The position numbers and the translations under genes are program-made. Shown here piece after piece: positions 56,906 through 64,000 of a stretch of 64,000 bases of DNA. The notes under the pieces were generated by a model. It saw nothing but the letters and a program-made list of their open reading frames with translations. It made no database searches and was not told the origin of the DNA. The number at the start of each line of letters is the position of its first letter. The stretch's first letter is position 1. Origin of the DNA: Limisoma sp963590405 (GTDB lineage Bacteria > Bacteroidota > Bacteroidia > Bacteroidales > Muribaculaceae); NCBI GenBank assembly GCA_963590405.1, contig CAVAPE010000001.1, positions 40,509 through 104,508 of the forward strand, in the 5' to 3' direction.

Positions 56906-59900
56906 ATGAAAAAGATTGTCTTAACGCTGATGGCGGCGGGGACATTGTCCTTGTCGGCCTATGCAGACCACAAAATCAGTGGTCGCGTTATCTATTCAGG
57001 TGACCAAGAGCCTCTGATAGGAGCGACTATTGCTCCTGTGGGCGGCGGAAACGGCACAGTTACTGACCTCGACGGTAATTTCACGTTGACGGTTGGCGAC
57101 GGAGTGAAGTACATCAACGTGTCGTATGTTGGTATGAAAACCAAGCAGGTGGCTGTGGCGAGCAACATGCAAGTGGCGCTCGATGACACCCAAAACGCCC
57201 TTAGCGAGGTGGTTGTAACAGCCATGGGTATCAAACGCGAGAAGAAAGCCCTCGGCTACGCTTCACAAGAACTTAATGCCGACAACCTCAGCACCAATGG
57301 TGCTACCGACTTGGCAGGATCTATCCAAGGTAAACTTACAGGTGTGCAGGTGCGCCAGTCATCAGGTGCTCCAGGTGCATCGTCACAAATAGTAATCCGC
57401 GGTGCCCGCTCGTTCGACGGCAACAACCAGCCACTCTACGTGGTCGACGGTATGCCAATCGAAACAGGCGGTGACTTCGGTGATGGTTCGAGTGCCAGCA
57501 GTTCGGGTGTTGTCGGTGCCAACCAGCCATCCCACAGCCTCGACATCAACCCAGAGGACATCGAGTCAATCAACGTGTTGAAAGGTCAGGCAGCATCGGC
57601 ACTTTATGGTATCCGTGCTTCCAACGGTGTGATTGTGATCACAACAAAGCGCGGTTCGTCGATCTCCAGCAAGCCAGTTGTTACGGTCAGCACCAACATC
57701 AGCGCTGAGAGCGTTTCGCGCCGTTTCCACCGTCAGAACGTCTATGCACAAGGTGCTTACTACGTGAAGAACGACGACGGTACGGTGACCGGCTACAACC
57801 CAGGTTCTTCATCGACTTGGGGTCCGAAAATCTCCGAACTTAATATGGATACCCGATATGGTTACGATGGTGTAATCAAAAGCGGCGGTAATCTTCCTGC
57901 AGAAGGCGGTAAGAGCGGTCAGTACTACAACCCGAAATATGCTCTTGCAGGGCTCAACGGCTGGACCAACGCTACAATCTACGACAATATCGGCGACTAT
58001 TTCCAGACTGGCTACACTGAAAATGCCAACTTCAACATCTCTCAGAAGAAAGAGAACCTGAACTACTCGTTTGGTATCAGCAACTCTTACCAGAAAGGCG
58101 TTATGCCATCAACTGGCATGAGCCGCTGGGGTGCCCGCGGTCTTGTTGACCTCGATATCAACAAAGAGTGGAAAACTGGTTTCAGCGCCAACTATAGCAG
58201 CACTAAGGTGAATGCTGCTCCAGGTGCAAACTCCGGTATCGTCAACGTGGTTTACAGTGCACCGTCGGAGTATAACCTCAAAGGCACTCCTTATAGCACT
58301 CCCGACGACCCATCGAACATGGTGCTCTTCCGCTATGCTTCGTTCCGTAACCCGTACTGGTTTGCCGACAACGACCAATATCTGCGTCACACCAACCGTA
58401 CGTTCGGCAACGCTTACCTCGAGTATCACCCAAGTTGGCTGAACAACGACACCTACCGCCTCACATTCCGCGAGCAGGCTGGTGTGGATGCCTACACAAG
58501 CGACAACACCGATACCTATGAAATGTATAAGGACGCTTGGTATGGCTACACAATACAGTCAGGTCAGGTGGAGAACTACGGTTTGCAGAACAATACGTTC
58601 AACAACTTGTTTACAATCAACTTGGATGCAACGTGGAACGCCTGGAACCTTAATGTGCTCCTCGGTAACGAAATCAACCACACTAACTACCGCTATTGGG
58701 ACTACAACGGCTATAACTTCAACTATTATGGCTTCCCTACAATGAGCAACACCACAAGCCAGAGCGGTGAAGAATACAAGGGAAAGAGCCGCACAGTGGG
58801 CTTCTTCGGACAAGCAACGGCATCGTGGAACAACGAGTTGTTCCTCACCGTTACAGGTCGTCAGGACTACGTGTCGACAATGCCTCACGGCAGCCGCGCA
58901 TTCTTCTATCCTTCGGTTTCCTTGGGATGGGTGTTTACCGAACTTCCAGTGTTCAAGCAGCACAAGAACGTGCTTAACTATGGTAAACTCCGTGCATCAT
59001 GGGCACAGGTTGGTCAGGCAGGTACTTGGTACGACAACTTCTACTATGTGCCATCGTTCAGCGGCGGTTTCTACACAAGTAGCCCGATCGCGTTCCCTAT
59101 GAACGGCGTATCTACCTATATGCCTTACTATGTGTTGTTTGACAAGAACCTCAAGCCTCAGAACACCAAGAACGTTGAGTTCGGTGCCGACTTGAACTTC
59201 TTCAACAACCGCATCCGTTTGGAATACACTGCAAGTTACCAGAACATCACCGACCAGATTTTCGACGTGCCGGTATCAGGTTCTACAGGTTATCAGTATA
59301 TGCGCACCAACGCCGGCAAGATGCACACTTGGTCGCACGAACTTGCAGCCAACTTCGCAATTCTCCAAGCGCGCGACTACTCTTTGGATCTTGGCGTGAA
59401 CTTCACCCATACCTACAACTTCGTCGACAAACTCGCCGACGGTGTTGAATCGATCGCCCTCGGTGGCTTCGTTGAGCCTCAGGTGCGTGCAGAGGCAGGT
59501 AGCACTTACCCAATCATCTACGGTGTTGCTTTCAAGCGCGACGACAACGGTAACCTCCTCCTCAAGGACGGTCTTCCACAGCCCACAAGCACCAGCCAGA
59601 AACTCGGCAGTTGCTCGCCTGACTACACTATGGGCTTCAATCTCAACGCTCGCTACAAACGCGTTTCCTTGTCATCGACTTGGGATTTGAGCATGGGCGG
59701 CGTGATGTACAACGGTACACTCTATACCCTTAACTACTTCGGTGCAACTGAAGAGTCGTTGCCTTACCACGAAGGTACGATGATTGTTGACGGTATCGAC
59801 GAGACTACAGGTCAAAAGAACACCACAGAGGTTAGCAAGGCTGACTACTACATGGCATACTACGATGTTACAGAGGCAGGTATCTATGACCGCAGTTTCC

Positions 59901-60118
59901 TTAAACTCCGCGACTTGACAGTTACCTACGACTTCCCAACCTTCCGTGGCGTCAACGTTTCGATCTTCGCCTTCGCACGCAACGTGCTCGTTTGGGCAAA
60001 GATGCCAGCGTTCGACCCAGAGTCGTCGCAGGGTAGCGACAACATGAGCGGCTACTTCGAGCGCTTCTCAGTGCCAAGCACTAAGAGTTTCGGTGGCGGT
60101 ATCAAATTCAAATTCTAA
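56906..60118 (+). CDS. SusC/RagA-family TonB-linked outer membrane transporter (second)
   Basis: The 1070-residue TonB-dependent importer has a signal peptide (MKKIVLTLMAAGTLSLSAYA) and a carboxypeptidase-like domain (about 23-97). The plug region contains VVVTAMGIKREKKALGYASQ, LYVVDGMPIE and SALYGIRASNGVIVITTKRG (about 150-255). The barrel ends FGGGIKFKF. It pairs with the SusD-like gene 33 bp downstream. No glycosidase, protease or regulator gene is adjacent, so a protein/peptide or unknown glycan substrate is as likely as any. Confidence 0.95.
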   Translation: MKKIVLTLMAAGTLSLSAYADHKISGRVIYSGDQEPLIGATIAPVGGGNGTVTDLDGNFTLTVGDGVKYINVSYVGMKTKQVAVASNMQVALDDTQNALSEVVVTAMGIKREKKALGYASQELNADNLSTNGATDLAGSIQGKLTGVQVRQSSGAPGASSQIVIRGARSFDGNNQPLYVVDGMPIETGGDFGDGSSASSSGVVGANQPSHSLDINPEDIESINVLKGQAASALYGIRASNGVIVITTKRGSSISSKPVVTVSTNISAESVSRRFHRQNVYAQGAYYVKNDDGTVTGYNPGSSSTWGPKISELNMDTRYGYDGVIKSGGNLPAEGGKSGQYYNPKYALAGLNGWTNATIYDNIGDYFQTGYTENANFNISQKKENLNYSFGISNSYQKGVMPSTGMSRWGARGLVDLDINKEWKTGFSANYSSTKVNAAPGANSGIVNVVYSAPSEYNLKGTPYSTPDDPSNMVLFRYASFRNPYWFADNDQYLRHTNRTFGNAYLEYHPSWLNNDTYRLTFREQAGVDAYTSDNTDTYEMYKDAWYGYTIQSGQVENYGLQNNTFNNLFTINLDATWNAWNLNVLLGNEINHTNYRYWDYNGYNFNYYGFPTMSNTTSQSGEEYKGKSRTVGFFGQATASWNNELFLTVTGRQDYVSTMPHGSRAFFYPSVSLGWVFTELPVFKQHKNVLNYGKLRASWAQVGQAGTWYDNFYYVPSFSGGFYTSSPIAFPMNGVSTYMPYYVLFDKNLKPQNTKNVEFGADLNFFNNRIRLEYTASYQNITDQIFDVPVSGSTGYQYMRTNAGKMHTWSHELAANFAILQARDYSLDLGVNFTHTYNFVDKLADGVESIALGGFVEPQVRAEAGSTYPIIYGVAFKRDDNGNLLLKDGLPQPTSTSQKLGSCSPDYTMGFNLNARYKRVSLSSTWDLSMGGVMYNGTLYTLNYFGATEESLPYHEGTMIVDGIDETTGQKNTTEVSKADYYMAYYDVTEAGIYDRSFLKLRDLTVTYDFPTFRGVNVSIFAFARNVLVWAKMPAFDPESSQGSDNMSGYFERFSVPSTKSFGGGIKFKF

Positions 60119-60151
60119 AATCAAACATCAACACTATAAAAACGAAAGATC

Positions 60152-61636
60152 ATGAACGTAAAGAAATATTTGTCTGCGGCACTTCTCACTGTGTTGGCCG
60201 CTTCGTGCTCCGAGGGGTTGATGGACGACATCAACAAAAACAACGGTAACCCACCTGCCGACAAGGTAGACGCCAAATTTGAGTTCCCGGGCATCATCGT
60301 CACCACTGCTTTCAGCACTATCTCAGGTGACTATGCATTTTATGCTTCAAGTTACAACGAACAGGAGTTTGGCTTGGGCAACAACCAATTGATGAAGGCT
60401 GAAGTGCGCAACGCTGGCGAAACAGCGTCGAGCAGCACATTCAATAACGTGTGGAACACCACATACTCAACACTCGCTGCCTGCAAGCAGGCTATCGACA
60501 AATGTGCTGAAGGCGGTGTGAATGCAGGACAGAAGGACATCCAAGGCGTGGCTAAGGTGCTCACAGCCCTTAACCTCGGTATCCTCACCGACATGCACGG
60601 CGACATCCCTTACAGCGAGGCTCTGCAGGGCGATGGCAACCTGACACCGAAAATCGATAGCCAAGAGTCAATCTACAAGGCTATCTTCTCAACTCTCGAC
60701 GGTGCAATCGCCGACCTTAAGGATGCAATGGACAATGGCGATAGCAACCTTGAAGAGCAGGATATGCTCTTCGGCGGCGACTATAGCCAGTGGATTGGTT
60801 TGGCTTACGCTCTCAAGGCACGCTACACGCTCCACTTGCAGTTGCGCGACCAGGATGCCATCTCGAAGGCTCTCGAATATGCTTTGCAGGCTGAAGATGC
60901 AGGCTTCGTAGGTGCAGAGTTGAATGCGTTTGACGCTAACAACTACAACCCATGGACAGCATTCTTCTACGACCGCCAGTACACTGCTTCGTCGAAGACC
61001 GTTGCTGACCTGATGGAAGAACGCGAAGACCCGCGTATCGACCTCTATCTGTGCCCTACCTACGGTCCTACTGACGCTGCTACTCCTGGCGACCAGGCTG
61101 CTGCCGTTACCACTGGTGGCGACTTTGCTACTCCGTCGTGGTTGAACAACGAGGCTGCAAGCATCCACGTGTTCAGCACAGCAGAACTCTATTTCATCAT
61201 CGCTGAGTGCCAGGCTCGCCTTGGTCAGGATGCTTCTACGGCATTTGCCAACGCAGTCACTGCATCGTTTGCCGACTATGAGAATGCCGACGGTGGCGTT
61301 ATCGGTTTCGACTCTTCAAAGGCTATCGACTACATCGCTACGCTTCCTGTAACTTTGAAGGAAATCATGGTGCAGAAGTATCTCGCACAGGCTCGCGACG
61401 AGCAGGTTGAAACATTCAACGACCTCCGCCGTGCTAAGGCTAACGGTGAAGAGTTCGTGCACATGACCAACCCTAAGAACACCCAGTCGACGGGCAACGC
61501 CCTTCCGCTCCGTATGCCTTACGGCGAGAGCGACGTGCGTTCGAACCCTAACGTCCGCACTGCATTTGGTACGGGCAATGCTGCAGGTGCATACGTCTTT
61601 ACAGAAAACGTATGGTGGGCCGGTGGCTCACGCTAA
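60152..61636 (+). CDS. SusD-like lipoprotein (SusD-like_2 type)
   Basis: The 494-residue outer-membrane lipoprotein has a lipobox LLTVLAASC (C19). The layout differs from classical RagB: WNTTYSTLAACKQAI, the middle DMHGDIPYSEALQG, YAFYASSYNEQ, and the C-terminal EIMVQKYLAQARDEQVETFNDLRR. These are typical of the SusD-like_2 family, which pairs with SusC proteins that often handle non-starch or peptide ligands. It is the last gene of the two-gene operon, before a strong bidirectional hairpin. Confidence 0.9.
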   Translation: MNVKKYLSAALLTVLAASCSEGLMDDINKNNGNPPADKVDAKFEFPGIIVTTAFSTISGDYAFYASSYNEQEFGLGNNQLMKAEVRNAGETASSSTFNNVWNTTYSTLAACKQAIDKCAEGGVNAGQKDIQGVAKVLTALNLGILTDMHGDIPYSEALQGDGNLTPKIDSQESIYKAIFSTLDGAIADLKDAMDNGDSNLEEQDMLFGGDYSQWIGLAYALKARYTLHLQLRDQDAISKALEYALQAEDAGFVGAELNAFDANNYNPWTAFFYDRQYTASSKTVADLMEEREDPRIDLYLCPTYGPTDAATPGDQAAAVTTGGDFATPSWLNNEAASIHVFSTAELYFIIAECQARLGQDASTAFANAVTASFADYENADGGVIGFDSSKAIDYIATLPVTLKEIMVQKYLAQARDEQVETFNDLRRAKANGEEFVHMTNPKNTQSTGNALPLRMPYGESDVRSNPNVRTAFGTGNAAGAYVFTENVWWAGGSR

Positions 61637-61660
61637 TCCTGTAGCCTGAAGGCTTCAGAT

Positions 61661-61698
61661 AAAAATCACGCCGCCCGGGGTATTGCTCCGGGCGGCGT
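61661..61698. terminator. Shared terminator of susD and the SPFH operon
   Basis: 11-bp GC-rich stem ACGCCGCCCGG/CCGGGCGGCGT (61668-61698), flanked on the left by AAAAA, giving a T-run for minus-strand transcripts. Confidence 0.85.
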
Positions 61699-61720
61699 TG
61701 TTGTTGGTTGGCGGTTGCTC

Positions 61721-62698
61721 TTATTTCTGGAAAATGTCCTTGATAGAACCGATTGACGACAGGATGCCTGATGCCTCGTAAGGGATGTAGACAGTCTTGT
61801 TGTCCTTGCCGTCGACCATCTTTTCGAGGGTCTCGATGTACTTCACGGCGAGCATGTAACTTGCTGGGTCGGTCTTGGTGGCTTTGATGGCCTCGGCTAC
61901 GCGGCGGATGGCTTCTGCCTCGCCCTCAGCCTGCAGCATCTTGGCACGGGAAATACCCTCGGCTTTGAGGATTTCCGACTGTTTGGCTGCTTCAGCCTGG
62001 TTGATGCGCGATTCGCGTTCGCCCTCGGAGCGGAGGATGAGCGACTTCTTTTCGCCCTCGGCGTTGAGGATTTCGGCACGGCGGTTACGTTCTGCCTGCA
62101 TCTGTTTCTCCATCGCCTTGCGCACGCTTTCGGGAGGAGTGATGTCCTGCAGTTCGACGCGGTTCACCTTCACGCCCCATTTGTTTGTCGCCCCGTCGAG
62201 GATTGATTGCAGTTTGGAGTTGATGGTGTCGCGCGAGGTCAGTGTCTCGTCGAGTTCGAGTTCGCCGATGACGTTTCGGAGCGAGGTTTGCGTCAACTTC
62301 TCAATGGCGTTGGGCAGGTTGTCGATTTCGTAGACCGATTTCTTTGGGTCGACAATCTGGAAATAGAGCAACGCATTGATTTCCGTGGTTACGTTGTCCT
62401 TCGTGATTACCTGCTGCGAAGGGAAGTCGTAGACCTGTTCGCGGAGGTCGATGGCAGAGGTGGCAGTCATTCGCACGATGGTGCGTCCGCCCATTGCCGA
62501 CTCCACGCGGCGGGTGTAGATCATCTTGGGCTTGTCGATGAATGGCCAGATGATGTTGAGGCCTGGAGGGAGTACGCTATGGAAGCGTCCGAGGCGCTCG
62601 ATTACACGTGTTTCTGATTGCGGCACCACTTTGACGCCAGCCATGACGAGTATCACCACGATGAGGATGATGAGCCCGAGTAGAATTAAAGAACTCAT
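61721..62698 (-). CDS. SPFH/stomatin-family membrane protein (QmcA-like)
   Basis: The 325-residue protein has an N-terminal transmembrane helix (LILLGLIILIVVILVMAG), the SPFH/band-7 domain (about 25-190, VVPQSETRVIERLGRFHSVLPPGLNIIWPF), then a long Ala/Glu-rich coiled coil (about 200-270, MQAERNRRAEILNAEGEK) and a short conserved tail. Such proteins form large membrane microdomain assemblies. The NfeD gene immediately upstream (30-bp gap) encodes the usual partner. Confidence 0.94.
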   Translation of the reverse strand: MSSLILLGLIILIVVILVMAGVKVVPQSETRVIERLGRFHSVLPPGLNIIWPFIDKPKMIYTRRVESAMGGRTIVRMTATSAIDLREQVYDFPSQQVITKDNVTTEINALLYFQIVDPKKSVYEIDNLPNAIEKLTQTSLRNVIGELELDETLTSRDTINSKLQSILDGATNKWGVKVNRVELQDITPPESVRKAMEKQMQAERNRRAEILNAEGEKKSLILRSEGERESRINQAEAAKQSEILKAEGISRAKMLQAEGEAEAIRRVAEAIKATKTDPASYMLAVKYIETLEKMVDGKDNKTVYIPYEASGILSSIGSIKDIFQK

Positions 62699-62728
62699 AA
62701 GATTAAAGTTTTTTGTTATGGTTGTGTG

Positions 62729-63199
62729 TTATTGATTGTTCTGCTCTTCCGCCTTAACAACGGTGAGGATGATGCTATCGTAGCCCGTCACCGTCACTTT
62801 TGCGCCCTTGTCGATGGCGCTACCGTCGGCGCTGACTGCTTGCCAGTTGTCGCCGTCGATGCGTACGCGTCCAGGTTGGTGCTCGCCGATAGGTTCGTCG
62901 ACCGTAGTGGTGCGGCCAATCAGGGCATCCATGTTGCTCGGGTTCTCGCGGCTGTGGCGCGCCTGTGCCTGCTTCTTTATCAGCGGCTTGAAGGCAATGA
63001 AGGCGACCACTGTGCCAATGGCGGCAGCCAAGAGTTGCACATTGATGCCGAAGCCCAGCACAGAGGCAAGGAGAGCCAGCACGCATCCGCCCACGAGGCA
63101 GAACGCGGCAAATGTGTTGGTGAGGAGTTCGATAATCACGAGTACGGCGGCAGCGATAAGCCACCAAAGCCAACTTGAAATCATTAATGTTTCGTCCAT
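62729..63199 (-). CDS. NfeD-family membrane protein
   Basis: The 156-residue protein is read from the ATG at 63199; an in-frame extension to 63256 translates the promoter repeat and was rejected. Three transmembrane helices (WLWWLIAAAVLVIIELL; AFCLVGGCVLALLASVLGFG; QLLAAAIGTVVAFIAF) are followed by a cytoplasmic or periplasmic OB-fold domain (about 90-155, ALIGRTTTVDEPIGEHQPGRVRIDGDNW). This is the short NfeD type, without the ClpP-like protease domain. It works with SPFH proteins in membrane organisation. Confidence 0.93.
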   Translation of the reverse strand: MDETLMISSWLWWLIAAAVLVIIELLTNTFAAFCLVGGCVLALLASVLGFGINVQLLAAAIGTVVAFIAFKPLIKKQAQARHSRENPSNMDALIGRTTTVDEPIGEHQPGRVRIDGDNWQAVSADGSAIDKGAKVTVTGYDSIILTVVKAEEQNNQ

Positions 63200-63210
63200 G
63201 GTTATTGTAT

Positions 63211-63259
63211 TTTTATCTTCGTTTGTAAATATAGTCACTATCTGCGGATTTTGCAAGAG
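63211..63259 (-). promoter_or_regulatory. Promoter of NfeD/SPFH operon within a 49-bp duplicated segment
   Basis: Minus-strand CTTG (63254-63257), 20-bp spacer, TATATTTA (63226-63233); leader of about 20 nt. The 49 bp recur at 63874-63922 with 47 identical positions. Confidence 0.65.
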
Positions 63260-63265
63260 ATTTGT

Positions 63266-63671
63266 CTATTGCTCTGGTAACAATTGTTTTGCCCAAATGG
63301 GAATTTCATCGGTGTATTGTTTGTGAAGTTTTCCGTTTACGGTGCGCAGGATTAGTTGTGGTTTTTGATTTTCTATTGTTGTGGGCAGTCTTAAGAAATT
63401 CCAACTTTTCTTTAGAGGAGAATACCGTCTCAAAAACAAAATTCCGTTTTTCCTCCAAACATTTATATCGTAAAGCTGTTGCTGTTTCTGCCGCCTTTAT
63501 AATTGCAGCTTCAGAGTTCCAGTCGCCATATGTTTCTTGTGCAATGTTGTCTGGGTTGATATATAGACTATCGTCCGTCCATTCGTTAGCCAACAATTGG
63601 ATGGTTGTCGTTGTTTTGCCTGATCCGTTTGGACCGGCTACAACACAAAGTACGGGCTTATTTCTGCTCAT
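63266..63671 (-). pseudogene. Zeta-toxin-like kinase remnant, internal deletion and frameshift
   Basis: The first about 95 codons encode a zeta-toxin/AAA-33-like kinase start: VVAGPNGSGKTTTTIQLL (Walker A), YINPDNIAQETYGDW, and FVFETVFSSKEKLEFLKTA. The frame then degenerates and stops at 63306. In another minus-strand frame the sequence just downstream reads LILRTVNGKLHKQYTDEI and ends PIWAKQLLPEQ at 63266, which looks like the normal C-terminal tail of such proteins. The middle third (probably 60-80 residues, including substrate-binding parts) is missing. It overlaps the upstream antitoxin-like gene by 14 bp. It is probably non-functional. Confidence 0.75.
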
Positions 63672-63855
63672 TTGCGGCTCGTTGCAGTTTTATGGTCTTT
63701 GCCATTTCTTCAAAACGGCGTTCTAGTTCGCGGTTTGCTGCCAGGCTTGATTTGATTGCTTCCTTTGCAACGCCTTCCATTATGGCATCAAGCATCTCGT
63801 CTGATGGCTCTTCCATTGACGTTAACCGATATGAGTGTAATTCGTTTGGTGACAT
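63658..63855 (-). CDS. Small partner protein of the zeta-toxin remnant (antitoxin-like)
   Basis: The 65-residue, mostly helical protein (SYRLTSMEEPSDEMLDAIMEGV, then a charged helix ANRELERRFEEMAKTIKLQR) lies directly upstream of, and overlaps by 14 bp, the zeta-toxin-like gene. Small proteins in this position are typical partners of zeta-like kinases in Bacteroidales; a neutralising function is inferred. It is intact although its toxin gene is broken. Confidence 0.65.
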   Translation of the reverse strand: MSPNELHSYRLTSMEEPSDEMLDAIMEGVAKEAIKSSLAANRELERRFEEMAKTIKLQRAANEQK

Positions 63856-63873
63856 TGCAGTTCTCTTTTTGTG

Positions 63874-63922
63874 TTTTATCTTCGTTTGCGAATATAGTCA
63901 CTATCTGCGGATTTTGCAAGAG
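63874..63922 (-). repeat. 49-bp repeat with promoter, copy upstream of the antitoxin-like gene
   Basis: Same sequence as 63211-63259 except two adjacent bases. Minus-strand CTTG (63917-63920), 20-bp spacer, TATATTCG (63889-63896), placing a start about 27 nt before the 63855 ATG. Confidence 0.8.
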
Positions 63923-63974
63923 GAGAGAGAACTCTTTTGTGGCTCTTGCTTAAAATGCACGTTGACAATAAGAG

Positions 63975-64000
63975 TGCCCATAGGCGGCACTACCCACATC
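63975..64000 (-). repeat. Dispersed palindromic intergenic repeat, copy 4 (cut by right edge)
   Basis: On the minus strand it reads GATGTGGGTAGTGCCGCCTA then TGGGCACT, closely matching the 10.37-kb and 48.81-kb copies. The element probably continues past the window. Confidence 0.55.

Noticed and set aside
63200..63256. N-terminal extension of NfeD
   Set aside because: It translates the duplicated promoter segment; the same peptide appears from the second repeat copy.
1..64000. CRISPR arrays, prophage or integrative element
   Set aside because: No regular repeat-spacer pattern, integrase, phage structural or conjugation gene was seen; the three tRNA genes show no adjoining att duplication.

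Overview
The window is chromosomal DNA from a Bacteroidales bacterium, probably Muribaculaceae- or Prevotellaceae-like (the family is inferred). Supporting signs: two SusC/SusD pairs, a TonB-dependent receptor with a DUF4249 partner, PorX, proteins ending in type IX secretion (T9SS) C-terminal domains, a two-subunit glycine dehydrogenase, and many promoters of the Bacteroidota form TTTG-N19-21-TAnnTTTG. Ten Ns at 48703-48712 mark an assembly gap.

Layout. 1-6.6 kb (minus): a glycine cleavage operon lplA-gcvT-gcvH-gcvPA-gcvPB-lpd, in which lipoate ligase loads GcvH and Lpd reoxidises it; lpd runs off the left edge. 6.6-10.2 kb (minus): TonB-dependent receptor plus DUF4249 lipoprotein. 10.4-11.0 kb: a YafQ-type toxin-antitoxin pair. 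11.1-12.7 kb: a DUF6377 membrane regulator, followed by a candidate small RNA and tRNA-Asp. 13.2-16.3 kb (minus): methylmalonyl-CoA decarboxylase, a membrane protein and a membrane AraC-type regulator. 16.4-20.9 kb (minus): a six-gene operon ftsX-DUF3098-uppP-truB-queA-xpt, then miaB. 22.8-24.4 kb: an exported PepD-like lipoprotein. 24.4-28.5 kb (minus): porX-aroA-hypothetical-znuB-like permease.

28.5-43.7 kb is the centrepiece: a polysaccharide utilisation locus with a propeller/Y_Y_Y/LuxR regulator (minus), then susC, susD, a putative T9SS-exported glycan-binding protein, two GH16 enzymes, a GH3 beta-glucosidase and a GH128 enzyme. The enzyme set points to beta-1,3-glucan (laminarin-like). 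Three of these proteins end in T9SS-type C-terminal domains, and a homologue of the T9SS regulator PorX lies just upstream.

43.8-46.5 kb: a PreA-like Fe-S oxidoreductase, an HD protein and a YgjP-like metalloprotease. Then tRNA-Lys, a DUF1848 protein, a Fic protein cut by the gap, tRNA-Val, an RND efflux operon with a small PG0541-like protein, a DUF4143 ATPase between two 60-bp repeats, a second SusC/SusD pair without enzymes, an SPFH/NfeD pair, and a decayed zeta-toxin module bounded by 49-bp repeats.

Small dispersed palindromic repeats occur near 10.3, 22.6, 48.8 and 64.0 kb. No insertion sequence, prophage or CRISPR array was recognised.
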